In this document: piece after piece, positions 53,509-63,342 of the stretch
Numbering within the stretch: position 1 is the stretch's first letter
Layout of the letters: every line of letters begins with the position of its first letter
DNA from: Sorangium aterium
Lineage (GTDB): Bacteria > Myxococcota_A > Polyangia > Polyangiales > Polyangiaceae
NCBI RefSeq assembly: GCF_028368935.1
Contig: NZ_JAQNDK010000006.1
Span: forward strand, 62,001 to 126,000
Reading direction: 5' to 3'
DNA: 64,000 nucleotides
Program-made: the position numbers and the translations under genes
Notes under the pieces: model-generated
What the model was told of the DNA's origin: nothing
Database searches by the model: none
Seen by the model: the letters and a program-made list of their open reading frames with translations, nothing else

Positions 53509-56265
53509 TTACGGATGGATGTTGAGCTCGTAAACGCCGGATTCCTGGAACGCGCCGTCGACCACGATGACGATGGTCTGCCCAGCGTCGAGCGACACCG
53601 TGACCTTCGACGTGAACAGGTGCAGCTCCTCCCCGAGCACGTCGTCGCTGCACGCGATCTCCTCGCCGTAGCAGTCTCCGTCGAAGACGGCGAGCACGGT
53701 GTCGTAGTCGGAGCCGGCCGTATCGATCGTGTACGTCCCCGCCTCCGGGGCGGTGAACAGATAGACCACCTCAGGCGCGTCGATGCCGCCGCAGCTCGCG
53801 TCCACCTCGGCGAGGCTCCCCTTGGTCGTCCCCGTCGCGGTCTGGGAGGCGAGGGGCGTGAGCTCGATGGGCTTATCGCACGTGCCGGTGCCGTCGAACA
53901 GGTCCACGTTGAGCATGTAGGCGCCCTCCGCGCCGTGGCTGTCGACGCTGATCAGGGCGGTCTGGCCGGCGTCCAGCCACACGAGCTTGCTCGAGTCCGT
54001 GCTGTCGTTGACGCAGGCCATCTCGTCGCCCTCGCACCCGCCGTCGCGCACGGACAGGACCGTATCGACCGCGGAACCCACGGTGTTCATGCGGTAGAAC
54101 CCCTCCACAGGCGCGGTGAAGCTGTACGTCGCCTCGCCGCCGGGGACCGAGGCGCAGGAGGGCGCCAGGAGATCGGGATAGCCCTCGGTGTTGCCCGTGA
54201 CCGACTGCGGGACCACGGCGTCGAGCTCGAAGAGAGGGCACGGCGGCGCCTCCCGCTGGGTGATGTTGAGCGTGTAATCGCCGCTCGTCGACGCGCTGTC
54301 CACGGAGACGATCACCGTCTGACCGGCGGAGAGGAACAGGCTCGCCCGCGAGTGGGTGACGACCCCCGCGGGGTCCACGTTGTCATTGCACCTGAGCGAG
54401 GGACCAGAGCACGAGCCGTCCAGCACCTCCAGGACCGTATCGAGCGCCGAGCCGTTCGTGTCGAAGACGTAGAGCGCGTCGGCCGGGGCGGTGAAGCGGT
54501 ACGTCGCCTCGGGGGCCCCGCGAGAGGCGCAGTCCGGCGCCAGGTGATCGGCGAGATCCGCGGTCGTCCCCGTGACCGTCTGCGGCACCGTCGAGCCGAG
54601 ATCGATCAACGGGCACGGCACCTCGTCGACCTCGAGCCGGTAGTCGCCCGTCGCGCCCGCGGTATCCACCACGAGGACGACGGTCTCGCCGGCCGTGAGC
54701 GAGAGCGTGATGAGCGCCGGCTCGAACAGGCCGTCGACGCACGCGATGAGCTCGCCGGCGCACGAGGCGTGGCGCGCCTCCATGAGGACGGGGAAGCTCG
54801 AGCCGGACGCGTCGAACGTGTAGAGGCCCTCGCGCGGCGCCGTGAAGCCGTAGGTCGCCTCGCCCCCGGTCGAGAACGTCGCGCACGCCGAGATCAGGTT
54901 GCGGAGGTGCTCGTTGTTCCCGGTCACCGTCTGCGGCAGGGGTCCGCCGATCTGGACGCCCGGGCACGGCGGGGCCTCGAAGAGATCCAGCGTGAAGCTC
55001 GCCAGCGGGCCGGCCGGGTCCGCCACGGCGACGAGCACCGTCTGACCGGCCTCGAGCGTCGCGAACGCGTTCGACTCGCCGGCGCCGTAGCGGCAGCTGA
55101 GCGAGGGGCCCGTGCATGTGCCGCCGTCGAGGACCTCGACGATCAGGTCCGACGGGGCGTGCGCGCTGAACACGTAGGTGCCGTCCGACGGGGCCGTGAA
55201 CGAGTACGTCGCGTCCGGGGTCGCGCTGATGTCGCAGGTCGCGGACACCGTGTCCTCGCGCAAGACGGTCGTGCCCGTCACCGTCTGCGGCACGACGGGA
55301 TCGAGGGCGGTCGGCGCGCACTGGACCGGCCCGGGCTCGGCCACGCGGAGCGTGAAGTCGCCCTGCGCGCCGCGCGCGCCGCTCACCACCACGAGGATGC
55401 GCTCGCCCTCGGCGAGATCGACGGAGAGCTGCGACTGGAGGCTCCCCGCGTTGTCGTTGCAGGCGAGCTCCTCGCACGTGTCGGCCCGCAGCGCGCCGAG
55501 CGTCGTGTCGTAGGGAGACTCGAAGGTGTCGAACAGGTAGGTCCCCGCGCGAGGCGCCGTGAACAGGAACGCCTGATCGGCCGCGCCGGGCCCCGCGCAG
55601 GTCAGCCAGCGGTCGTCGTCGGCGCCGAGCGTCGTGCCGGTCACCCGCTGCGGGACGGCGGAGCCGATGTCCCGGGAGGGCTCGGCGCTGCACGCGCAGG
55701 TGCCGCCTTCGCACGAGCGCCCGGGGTCGCACGCGCGATCGCACCGGCCGCAGTGCTGCGGATCTGCGGCGAGGTCCACGCAGCTGCCGGCGCAGTCGGT
55801 GAGGCCCGGGAGGCAGATCGGCCGGCATGTGGAGCCGGCGCACGCGCGGCCCGACGGGCACTGCGCGCCGCACTTGCCGCAATGGTCCGGGTCGGTGCGC
55901 GTGTCGACGCACTCGTCGCCGCAGCGCTTCACGTAGCGGCCCTCGCGGCACTCGGATGGCCCGCCGCCGTCACCTCCGCCGCCGCTGCCACCGTCGCCGC
56001 CGCCGTCACCGCCGGTCCCCAGCGGCTCGCAGGCGCCCTTCACGCACGCCGCCCCGGCCGGACATTCCTGGCCGCACGCGCCGCAGTGCTCCGGATCGGC
56101 GTGCAGCGCCACGCAGACGCCGTCGCAGACCGAGTAGGGAGCCTCGCAGCGCGGCGCCAGGGCGTCGTCGCCGCCGCACGCGGACGTCGCCGAGAGGACC
56201 GCGGCAGGCACCCAGAGCGCGGCCATCGACAGCGCCTGTCCGACGCGAAAACCGTGTCTGTTCAT
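53509..56265 (-). CDS. Surface protein with Cys-rich modules and six PPC-like repeats
   Basis: 918 residues. The signal peptide ends ATSAC (lipobox-like). About residues 40-190 hold three Cys-rich modules: ADPEHCGACGQECPAGAAC, DPDHCGKCGAQCPSGRAC and DPQHCGRCDRACDPGRSC, the stigma/EGF-like type common in myxobacteria. Six beta-sandwich repeats of about 115 residues follow. Each opens with VPQ.VTGTT, contains a TYSFTAP..GTYVF segment and a Cys pair, and ends AGQTV.I.VD, like bacterial pre-peptidase C-terminal domains. It has no protease domain. Likely a cell-surface or matrix protein. ATG 56265 has AGGGGG upstream. Confidence 0.85.
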   Translation of the reverse strand: MNRHGFRVGQALSMAALWVPAAVLSATSACGGDDALAPRCEAPYSVCDGVCVALHADPEHCGACGQECPAGAACVKGACEPLGTGGDGGGDGGSGGGGDGGGPSECREGRYVKRCGDECVDTRTDPDHCGKCGAQCPSGRACAGSTCRPICLPGLTDCAGSCVDLAADPQHCGRCDRACDPGRSCEGGTCACSAEPSRDIGSAVPQRVTGTTLGADDDRWLTCAGPGAADQAFLFTAPRAGTYLFDTFESPYDTTLGALRADTCEELACNDNAGSLQSQLSVDLAEGERILVVVSGARGAQGDFTLRVAEPGPVQCAPTALDPVVPQTVTGTTVLREDTVSATCDISATPDATYSFTAPSDGTYVFSAHAPSDLIVEVLDGGTCTGPSLSCRYGAGESNAFATLEAGQTVLVAVADPAGPLASFTLDLFEAPPCPGVQIGGPLPQTVTGNNEHLRNLISACATFSTGGEATYGFTAPREGLYTFDASGSSFPVLMEARHASCAGELIACVDGLFEPALITLSLTAGETVVLVVDTAGATGDYRLEVDEVPCPLIDLGSTVPQTVTGTTADLADHLAPDCASRGAPEATYRFTAPADALYVFDTNGSALDTVLEVLDGSCSGPSLRCNDNVDPAGVVTHSRASLFLSAGQTVIVSVDSASTSGDYTLNITQREAPPCPLFELDAVVPQSVTGNTEGYPDLLAPSCASVPGGEATYSFTAPVEGFYRMNTVGSAVDTVLSVRDGGCEGDEMACVNDSTDSSKLVWLDAGQTALISVDSHGAEGAYMLNVDLFDGTGTCDKPIELTPLASQTATGTTKGSLAEVDASCGGIDAPEVVYLFTAPEAGTYTIDTAGSDYDTVLAVFDGDCYGEEIACSDDVLGEELHLFTSKVTVSLDAGQTIVIVVDGAFQESGVYELNIHP

Positions 56266-56591
56266 CGGCATCCCCCTGCGGCACGCGCCGTCGACGCGCG
56301 CGAGCCGGCGGAGAATGCGAGCGCCTCTCCGACGTTCGGCTCCCGGGCTCCGCGCTGGTGGTTGATGGCTGACGTGGCCGCTCCGCTCATCCGACCCTGC
56401 CATCGAGGCCTCGCTGCGCCGGCCGGCGACGACCCGACGGCACCTCGGCCGGGTGGGCCGCTGCACGATCGTGCCTCACGTCGCGAAGCGAGGTCAAGGC
56501 GCGCCGTCTGGCAGGCTCTTCGGGAGGGCGAGCCCGCGCGCGCCAGGTGGTAAGAGCGACAACCGCGCCACCCCTTGCTAGAACCGCCCCC
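56266..56591. other. Divergent promoter region
   Basis: 326 bases between the leftward repeat protein and the rightward U32 gene. Promoters for both should lie here. Nothing distinctive was recognised. Confidence 0.4.
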
Positions 56592-59117
56592 ATGTCGCGG
56601 CCCGCGCGCCCTGAAGTCCTCGCTCCCGCCGGTGATCGCGCCGCCATGGAAGCCGCCGTGCGCGGCGGGGCCGATGCCGTCTACTTCGGCCTCCGGGGGG
56701 GCGCCGCGGGAGGCGGCGCGGCGTCGCCCTTCAACGCCCGCGCGCGGGCCGCGAACTTCGACGCGGCGGAGCTCGAGGAGGCGGTGCGCTTCCTCCACGC
56801 CCACGGCGTGAAGGGCTACGTCACCCTGAACACGCTGGTGTTCGACGACGAGCTCCCGGCGGTCCGCGGCGCGATCGAGGCGTGCGCCGCGGCCGGCGTC
56901 GACGCGGTCATCGTCCAGGACCTCGGGGTGATGCGCCTCGCGCGGGCGCTCGCGCCCGGGCTCCCGATCCACGCCTCCACGCAGATGACCTGCACCGACG
57001 CGGCCGGCGTCGAGCTCGCGCGATCGCTCGGCGCCGCGCGCGTCATCCTCGCCCGGGAGCTCTCGCTCGACGACATCGCCGCCATCCGCCGGGCGACCGA
57101 CGTCGAGCTCGAGGTCTTCGTCCACGGCGCGCTCTGCATCGCCTACTCGGGGCAGTGCCTGACGAGCGAGGCCATCGGCGGCCGCAGCGCCAACCGCGGC
57201 GCCTGCGCCCAGGCCTGCCGCCTGCCGTACCGCCTCGTCGTCGACGGCGCGCTGCGCGACCTCGGCGACGCGGCCTACCTCCTGTCGCCGGAGGACCTCG
57301 ACGCTACCGACGCCATCCCCGACCTCGTCGCGCTCGGCGTCGCCTCGGTGAAGATCGAGGGGCGACTCAAGGGCCCGGAGTACGTCGGCGCCACCGCGCG
57401 GCTCTACCGCGCCGCGATCGACGCGGCGGTCGGCGCGGGAGCGGGCCCCGGGGCCACGGACCGGGAGGCGGCGCTCCAGGCGTTCTCGCGGGGCTCGGGC
57501 CCCGGCTTCCTGCGCGGCGTCGACCACCAGCGCCTTGTCGACGGCCGCACCTGCGATCACCGCGGCATCGAGGTCGGCGAGGCGCGCGGCGCCGGGCGCC
57601 GGCGCGGCCACGAGGTGGTGGTCGTCCGCGCCGCGCAGCCGCTCGCGCGCGGCGAGGGGATCCTCGTGGAGGGCGGGTTCGCCGGCGAGGGCGAGATCGG
57701 CGGCCGCATCTGGGGCCTGTGGGCCGCTGGCCGCGAGGTCGAGCGCGCGCCGGCGGGGGGCGACGTCGAGGTCTGGCTCGGGCCGGACCGGCGCCTGCCG
57801 GAGGACGTGCTGAGCGGCGCGCGGGGGCTGCGCGGGCGCCGGGTCTTTCGCACGAGCGACCCCGTCGCCACGCGCGCGGTCCGCGAGGCGCTCGACCGCG
57901 CCCCGCGGCGGGTGGCGATCGACGTCCGCCTCGAGGGCCGCCTCGGCGAGCGCCCGCGGCTCTCGGCGGCGACGGAGGGCGGGGCGTCGGCCTCGGTCGA
58001 GATCGACACCCCGCTCGGCCGCGCCGATCGATCGCCGCTCGACGAGGCCACGCTGCGGAAGCAGCTGGATCGGCTGGGCGACACGCCGTTCGTCCTCCGC
58101 GGCCTCGGGCTGTCGCTCGACGGGCCAGCGCTCGTGCCGCCGTCGGCGCTCAACCGCGCCCGCCGGGCGCTCGTCGCGGCGCTGATCGAGGCGTCGCACC
58201 GCCCCCATCCGTCGGCGCCGCTGGAGGCCGAGGGGCTCGTCGCCGGGATCGCTCCGCCGGACGCCCCGCCGCCGGCGCCGGGCCTCTTCGTGCTGTGCCG
58301 CAACGTGGTGCAGGCGCGGGCGGCGCTCGACGCCGGCGCGAGCGGCGTCTACCTCGATTTCCTGGAGATGGTCGGCCTCGGCGCCGCGGCGCGCGAGCTG
58401 ATGGCGGCCGGGGCCTCCGTCGGGGTGGCGCCGCCGCGGATCCGCAAGCCGGGCGAGGAGAAGATCGACAGGTACCTGCTCTCGCTCGGGCCGGCGGCGA
58501 TCCTGGTCCGCAGCCTGGGCGCGCTGCTCGACGCCACGCCGGGCGTGCCCCGGATCGGCGATTTCTCGCTGAACGTCACGAACAAGCTGGCCGCGCGCGA
58601 GGTGCTCTCGCGGGGGCTCGCCGCGTTCACGCCGTCGTTCGATCTCGACGCCGCCCAGCTCGAGTCGCTGCTGGACTCGCCGTTCGGGCCGTTCGCCGAG
58701 GTGGTGGTGCACCACCCGATGCCGCTCTTCCACATGGAGCACTGCGTGATCGCGGCGGCCTTGTCCGAGGGCAAGGATCACCGCACCTGCGGCCGCCCGT
58801 GCGAGCAGCACGCGCTGTCGCTGCGGGACCGGGCGGGCATGGATCACCCGCTGGAGGCGGACGTGGGGTGTCGGAACACGGTGTTCCACGCGGCGCCGCA
58901 GAGCGCGGCGCACCTCGTGCCGAGGCTCGCGAAGAGCGGCGTGCGGCGGTTCCGGATCGAGCTGGTGCGGGAGGACGCCGAGGGGGCGCGGCGCGTGGTG
59001 GAGGCGTACCGGCGGCTGCTCGCCGGGGAGGTGGCGCCGGCGGAGGTCGCTCGCGGGCTGCGGGCCGAGGGGAGCTACGGGGTGGTGCGGGGGTCGCTGC
59101 GCGTGCTGCAGGCGTGA
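56592..59117 (+). CDS. U32-family protein with DUF3656 (RlhA-like)
   Basis: 841 residues. It opens with PEVLAPAGDRAAMEAAVRGG then ADAVYFGL, the U32 signature. Further U32 blocks are VKGYVTLNTLV, PIHASTQMTC and VFVHGALCIAYSGQCLTSEA, followed by NRGACAQACRLPY, whose Cys residues are those that hold an iron-sulfur cluster in RlhA and TrhP. A DUF3656-like middle region follows, then more barrel-like sequence with HHPMPLFHMEHCVIAAAL and CGRPCEQH. E. coli RlhA hydroxylates C2501 of 23S rRNA; TrhP modifies tRNA U34. An RNA hydroxylase role is therefore more likely than proteolysis. Confidence 0.87.
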   Translation: MSRPARPEVLAPAGDRAAMEAAVRGGADAVYFGLRGGAAGGGAASPFNARARAANFDAAELEEAVRFLHAHGVKGYVTLNTLVFDDELPAVRGAIEACAAAGVDAVIVQDLGVMRLARALAPGLPIHASTQMTCTDAAGVELARSLGAARVILARELSLDDIAAIRRATDVELEVFVHGALCIAYSGQCLTSEAIGGRSANRGACAQACRLPYRLVVDGALRDLGDAAYLLSPEDLDATDAIPDLVALGVASVKIEGRLKGPEYVGATARLYRAAIDAAVGAGAGPGATDREAALQAFSRGSGPGFLRGVDHQRLVDGRTCDHRGIEVGEARGAGRRRGHEVVVVRAAQPLARGEGILVEGGFAGEGEIGGRIWGLWAAGREVERAPAGGDVEVWLGPDRRLPEDVLSGARGLRGRRVFRTSDPVATRAVREALDRAPRRVAIDVRLEGRLGERPRLSAATEGGASASVEIDTPLGRADRSPLDEATLRKQLDRLGDTPFVLRGLGLSLDGPALVPPSALNRARRALVAALIEASHRPHPSAPLEAEGLVAGIAPPDAPPPAPGLFVLCRNVVQARAALDAGASGVYLDFLEMVGLGAAARELMAAGASVGVAPPRIRKPGEEKIDRYLLSLGPAAILVRSLGALLDATPGVPRIGDFSLNVTNKLAAREVLSRGLAAFTPSFDLDAAQLESLLDSPFGPFAEVVVHHPMPLFHMEHCVIAAALSEGKDHRTCGRPCEQHALSLRDRAGMDHPLEADVGCRNTVFHAAPQSAAHLVPRLAKSGVRRFRIELVREDAEGARRVVEAYRRLLAGEVAPAEVARGLRAEGSYGVVRGSLRVLQA

Positions 59118-59298
59118 CAGGGACGGCCATGGCGCTCGACCTGATCCTCACTTGAGGAGAAGGACACCCAGACCTCGGGACGGCACACCGGGCAGGGTGG
59201 CCGGCGGTCATGATCCGAGTGTCATGTGTCGCGCGCTCCTCGTCGGCCAATCCCGCTCGCTTCTCGCGCCGGCACGTGAGTTGCTGAGCTCCGAGGGC

Positions 59299-59739
59299 AT
59301 GAAAACATCGGGTATGGTGGTGGTGGGGTGTTGGTTGCTCGCTGGCTGCAACGGTCCCGACTTCGACGAAAACCGCGCGAAGTGGCGGGCCGACCGGCCA
59401 GAAGACTATGTCATCTCGATGTGCGGCACAGGCTTCGACCGCGGATGTACGCTCGCCGCGGTCTCCGGCGATACCGTTGTCGCCGCCGCTCACAGCGAGT
59501 TCGACGAGCCGACGAGCGGCGACTGGACGTTCGATGAAGCGCCCGATCAAGCGGATCCGGTGGAAGCCCTGTTCGACCGAGCAGAGCGCGAGAGCGACTG
59601 CGAGCTCCGCGACGTTTTCTTCGACGACCGCTACGGCTACGTGGCGTACTTCTATAAGGACTGCGGCGAAGAAGGGGGCGGCTCGCGAGTCGCTTGCTTC
59701 CAGCCCGACACGAGCGACGTGACGCGCTGCACGGAGTGA
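59299..59739 (+). CDS. DUF6174-like small lipoprotein
   Basis: 146 residues from ATG 59299; the frame is open upstream to 59152 but the signal peptide starts here. MVVVGCWLLAGC is a short type II signal. The mature part reads NRAKWRADRPEDYVISMCGT and then VSGDTVVAAAHSEFDEP, the pattern of DUF6174 lipoproteins, with about ten residues of acidic loop and C-terminal Cys residues. Function unknown; likely in the envelope. Confidence 0.7.
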   Translation: MKTSGMVVVGCWLLAGCNGPDFDENRAKWRADRPEDYVISMCGTGFDRGCTLAAVSGDTVVAAAHSEFDEPTSGDWTFDEAPDQADPVEALFDRAERESDCELRDVFFDDRYGYVAYFYKDCGEEGGGSRVACFQPDTSDVTRCTE

Positions 59740-60063
59740 GCGCAAGGCGAACGCCGGTCAGCAGGCCGAGTCGCCCGCGCTGGCGCCGCGCCGTGCGCTC
59801 GGCTCTGCGGAGCGGCCTCGGACCTCTCGACTCCATTTTCAACCCAGCAGATAACCCATAGAGTTCCCCTCGGCGAGACGAGGGCGAGGGGCGGCGTGGC
59901 CAGGCAGAGCGCCACACCCCGCTGCAACAGCAGCACGGCGTGGGTGTCTTGAGGATGCGCTCGCAGTCTCCCAGGCAGGGGGGCGAGATCGGTCCGGATG
60001 ACAGAGGTCCCGGTCCTCATGACGACCCCAGTCCTGGGCAAAGCCAAAGGGGCCCAGAGGCAT

Positions 60064-60092
60064 AATGTGAACGTTCACAATACCGATGTCAA
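60064..60092 (-). promoter_or_regulatory. Leftward promoter with LacI-family-type operator
   Basis: On the minus strand, -35 TTGACA (60087-60092), a 17-base spacer, and -10-like CACATT (60064-60069). The spacer contains the perfect palindrome TGTGAACGTTCACA (60066-60079), which reaches into the -10. A bound repressor would block this promoter. No gene was identified to the left within about 300 bases. Confidence 0.6.
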
Positions 60093-60341
60093 TTCGAAAC
60101 TGCCGTCAGCGACCGTCCTCGCGCCCCGACGGCGGACAGGTTTCCTCCGGAGCGCCGCGTCAAGAGGGGCGGGCATCGGGCTGCGGTCACACAGGCGCTT
60201 CAGCGCCGTCGCCGCCGGCGCGCGGCGGGCCGGCGATGATCGCGGTAAGGCGCCCGCGCCTCTTGCCGCGGCGCTCCGGAGGAGCCCCTCCAGCCTCGTG
60301 CTCCCTCGGGCTCGGGAACCTTACGGCCCGGTCGATTGGAA

Positions 60342-60370
60342 TTGACGGTGCTCATGTGATCGTTCACATT
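60342..60370 (+). promoter_or_regulatory. Rightward promoter with LacI-family-type operator
   Basis: -35 TTGACG (60342-60347), 17-base spacer, -10-like CACATT (60365-60370). The operator TGTGATCGTTCACA (60355-60368) differs at one base from the left copy and lies in the same place relative to both boxes. It points to the ytfQ-like gene 295 bases on. The match in geometry between the two units makes chance unlikely. The long leader leaves room for further control. Confidence 0.62.
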
Positions 60371-60664
60371 GTCGGCGAGGAGTATCCTTGTTGCTGTGCC
60401 TTGCCCGGGTCGCCACGTGCACCGAGGCGTTCGTCGTCTGAACGATTTTTACACCAGCTCCGTTCGCTCGGTCGTCGCGGAAGCGATCGCTGAACGATGG
60501 GGGTTGGCATCGGGCCGAGGGTGCTCCCAGAGAACACGCCCTACCGCGCTCGTCCGGCGGCTGTCGTGAAATCTCGAGTGCTGTTCACCGGAGATGATTC
60601 CTTACAAAGATCCGGCGGTGCTGGCGACGCGGCCGGCTGACGACCGTCGGGGGTGGCGTGATCT

Positions 60665-61705
60665 ATGTCGAAGAGCATGAACCCTCAAAACCACGTGTCA
60701 CGGAGGCTCTTCCTGGCCATCCTGGGCTCGGCGTCCGTCGCCGCCGGCTGCTCCCGCGAGGAGAGCGACGCGGCGCGCGCCTCCCAGAAGCCGGCGTCGG
60801 AGGCCGATGCCGCGGGGCGGAAGCCGAAGAAGCTGTCCGAGATCGTGGTCGGCTTCTCGCAGACGGGCGCCGAGAGCTCCTGGAGGATCGCGCACAGCAA
60901 GTCGATCCAGGAGGAAGCGGAGAAGCGCCACGTGCAGCTCCTCTTCGCAGACGGCCAGAACGTGCACAACAACCAGGTCAACGCCGTCAACGGGTTCATC
61001 ACCAAGGGCGTCGACGTCATCGTCATCGCGCCGCAAGAATCCGTGGGCTGGAAGCCCACGTTGAAGGAGGCCAAGCGCGCCGGGATCCCGGTGGTGCTCA
61101 CGAGCCGGGGCGTGGACGCCGAGGAAGATCTGTACGCGACGGTGATGGTCGCGGACTTCGTCTGGGAGGGGCGCCGGGCAGGCGAGTGGCTCGCGAAGCA
61201 GACGAACGGCAGCGCGCGCATCATCGAGCTCGTGGGCACGCCGGCGGCGGACGTGGCGGTGATGCGCAAGACCGGCTTCGCCGAGGCCATCGCGAAGCAC
61301 CCGGACATGAAGATCATCGCGAGCCAGAGCGGTGACTTCACGCGCACCAAGGGAAAAGCCGTGATGGAGACGCTGCTCGCGGCCCACAAGGGCGAGATCA
61401 ACGCCGTCTACGCGCACAACGACGACATGGCGCTCGGGGCGATTCAGGCGATCCAGGCGGCGGGGTTGAAACCCGGGCAGGACATCCAGGTGATATCGAT
61501 CGACGCCGTGAAGCCGGCGTTCGAGGCCATGATGGAGGGGAAGCTGAACGCGACGGTCGAGTGCAACCCCCTGCACGGCCCCCTGCTCTTCGATACGATC
61601 GACAAGATCGTGCGCGGTGAGAAGGTGCCGAAGCGCACGATCGTCCCTGGCCAGATCTTCGAACGCGAGCAGGCGGCGGCGGCCATCGGCTCGCGGCCCT
61701 ACTGA
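60665..61705 (+). CDS. ytfQ: Sugar ABC transporter substrate-binding lipoprotein (YtfQ-type)
   Basis: 346 residues. Signal peptide with an RR pair (VSRRLFLAILGSASVAAGC) and lipobox AAGC. The mature protein matches E. coli YtfQ, the galactofuranose-binding protein, block by block: VVGFSQTGAESSWR, VNAVNGFITKGVDVIVIAPQ, SQSGDFTRTKGKAVMETLL, VYAHNDDMALGAIQAIQAAG, LKPGQDIQVISIDAVKPAFE. As in other families of this class it captures the sugar outside and delivers it to the permease. Start 60665 or 60677; the ribosome site is weak. Followed by the ATPase gene after 98 bases. Confidence 0.9.
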   Translation: MSKSMNPQNHVSRRLFLAILGSASVAAGCSREESDAARASQKPASEADAAGRKPKKLSEIVVGFSQTGAESSWRIAHSKSIQEEAEKRHVQLLFADGQNVHNNQVNAVNGFITKGVDVIVIAPQESVGWKPTLKEAKRAGIPVVLTSRGVDAEEDLYATVMVADFVWEGRRAGEWLAKQTNGSARIIELVGTPAADVAVMRKTGFAEAIAKHPDMKIIASQSGDFTRTKGKAVMETLLAAHKGEINAVYAHNDDMALGAIQAIQAAGLKPGQDIQVISIDAVKPAFEAMMEGKLNATVECNPLHGPLLFDTIDKIVRGEKVPKRTIVPGQIFEREQAAAAIGSRPY

Positions 61706-61803
61706 GGAGAGATCGGCGCTGGCGCCCCGCTGGGGCGGCGCGAGCGCCATCACGCTCGTGAGCTCGCTCGTCGCGCGGCGCTCACGTACGGAGCAGCAGC
61801 CGC

Positions 61804-63342
61804 ATGCCTGTCTCGAAAGCCTTGCTCTCTGTCGAGGGCCTCAGCAAATCGTTCCCCGGAGTTCGCGCTCTGCACGACGTGCACGTCGAGGCGCGCGCCG
61901 GCGAGATCCAGGCGTTGATGGGGGAGAACGGGGCCGGCAAGTCGACGCTGATCAAGCTGCTCACCGGCGTCTATTCTCCCGACGCCGGGACCTTGCGCCT
62001 CGGCGGTACGGTGATCCGGCCGACCTCTCCCCGCCACGCTGAATCGCTGGGGATCAGCGCGGTGCACCAGGAAATCAGCCTGATCCCGCACCTCTCCATC
62101 GCGGACAACATCATGCTGGGCCGGCAGCCTCGGCGCTTCGGCCTGATCGACGGGCGCGCCGTCCGCGCGAAGGCGCGTGAGGCCCTCGCGCGCCTCTCGC
62201 TGGATCTCGACGTGTCGCGATCGGTGGCGGCGCTGCCCACCGCGCTGCAGCAGATGGTCGCGATCGCCCGCGCGCTCGCCGTGGACGCGCGGATCCTGAT
62301 CCTGGATGAGCCCACCTCCAGCCTGGATGAAGCGGAGACGCTGCGGCTCTTCGACGTCATGCGGGGGCTGAAGGCGCAGGGGTTGGCGATCCTCTTCGTG
62401 ACTCACTTCCTGGATCAGGTCTACGCGGTCAGCGACACGATCACGGTGCTCAGGAATGGCTGCTTGGTGGGGCAGTACGCGAGCAGCGCGCTGCCTCGCC
62501 TGGAGCTCGTCCAGGCGATGCTGGGCGTCAAGCTCGGCGCAAAAGACAGGGCCGCGCCAGGCGGCCCCGCCGGTCCGGGAGGGGAGGCGAGCGCCGCGGA
62601 GCCGGCGCTCACCGCGCGCGGCCTCGAGAGAAAGGGGGTCATCGGACCCATCGACCTCGCGCTGCGGCCCGGCGAGGTGGTGGGGCTGGCGGGGCTGCTC
62701 GGCTCGGGTCGAAGCGAGACCGCCAGGATGCTCTTCGGGATCGAGCCCGCCGATCGCGGCGAGCTCGCGGTGAACGGACGCGCGACCGAGATCAAGACGC
62801 CGCGGCACGCGATCCGGGCCGGCCTCGCGTACTGCCCGGAAGACCGCAAGGTGGATGGCATCATCCCGAACCTCTCCGTGCGAGAGAACCTCCTGCTCGC
62901 CTTGCAGGCCTCCCAGGGGGCGCTGCGGGTGCTCCCGCGCCACGAGCGGGAGCGTCTGGTCCAGCACTACATCAAGACCCTGAGCATCAAGACGCCGTCC
63001 CCGGAGACGCCCGTCAAGCTGCTCTCGGGCGGCAACCAGCAGAAGGTGCTGCTCGCGCGTTGGATGGCCATGCAGCCGCGGATCCTGCTGCTCGACGAGC
63101 CCACGCGCGGCGTGGACATCGGCGCCAAGCTGGAGATCGAGGCGCTGGTGAAGTCGCTCAGCGAGAAGGGGGTCGCCACGGTCTTGATCTCGTCGGAGCT
63201 CGAGGAGGTCGCGCGCAACTGCTACAGGGTGGTGGTCCTGAGAGACCGCAAGCAGCAGGGCGAGCTCGTGGGAGAGTCCGTGACGCCTTCGTCCATCATC
63301 CAGGCCATCGCCCATCAGAAGGAGGCGCCGTCCGATGCTTGA
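61804..63342 (+). CDS. ytfR: Sugar ABC transporter ATP-binding protein (YtfR-type)
   Basis: 512 residues with two fused ABC domains. First domain: Walker A GENGAGKST, Q-loop VHQEISL, signature in LPTALQQMVAIARAL (degenerate relative to LSGGQ), Walker B ILILDEPTSSLD. Second domain: altered Walker A GLLGSGRSET, signature LLSGGNQQKVLLAR, Walker B ILLLDEPTRGVDIGAK. This asymmetry is normal for the RbsA/MglA/YtfR group. GGAGCAGC precedes the ATG. Drives import through the YtfT-type permease, whose gene overlaps its last 8 bases. Confidence 0.93.
   Translation: MPVSKALLSVEGLSKSFPGVRALHDVHVEARAGEIQALMGENGAGKSTLIKLLTGVYSPDAGTLRLGGTVIRPTSPRHAESLGISAVHQEISLIPHLSIADNIMLGRQPRRFGLIDGRAVRAKAREALARLSLDLDVSRSVAALPTALQQMVAIARALAVDARILILDEPTSSLDEAETLRLFDVMRGLKAQGLAILFVTHFLDQVYAVSDTITVLRNGCLVGQYASSALPRLELVQAMLGVKLGAKDRAAPGGPAGPGGEASAAEPALTARGLERKGVIGPIDLALRPGEVVGLAGLLGSGRSETARMLFGIEPADRGELAVNGRATEIKTPRHAIRAGLAYCPEDRKVDGIIPNLSVRENLLLALQASQGALRVLPRHERERLVQHYIKTLSIKTPSPETPVKLLSGGNQQKVLLARWMAMQPRILLLDEPTRGVDIGAKLEIEALVKSLSEKGVATVLISSELEEVARNCYRVVVLRDRKQQGELVGESVTPSSIIQAIAHQKEAPSDA

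Larger units (their letters stand above)
59740..60664. other. Intergenic region upstream of the sugar ABC operon
   Basis: 925 bases without a convincing gene. It holds two back-to-back promoter/operator units at 60064-60092 and 60342-60370. No gene was found for the leftward promoter, and no LacI-type regulator gene is in the gap. Confidence 0.6.

Noticed and set aside
52750-56553. 1267-codon plus-strand frame
   Set aside because: It is the shadow of cheR (other frame) and of the repeat protein on the minus strand; it lacks protein-like composition and motifs.
56262-58913. 883-codon minus-strand frame
   Set aside because: Antisense to the U32 gene, which has full family motifs.
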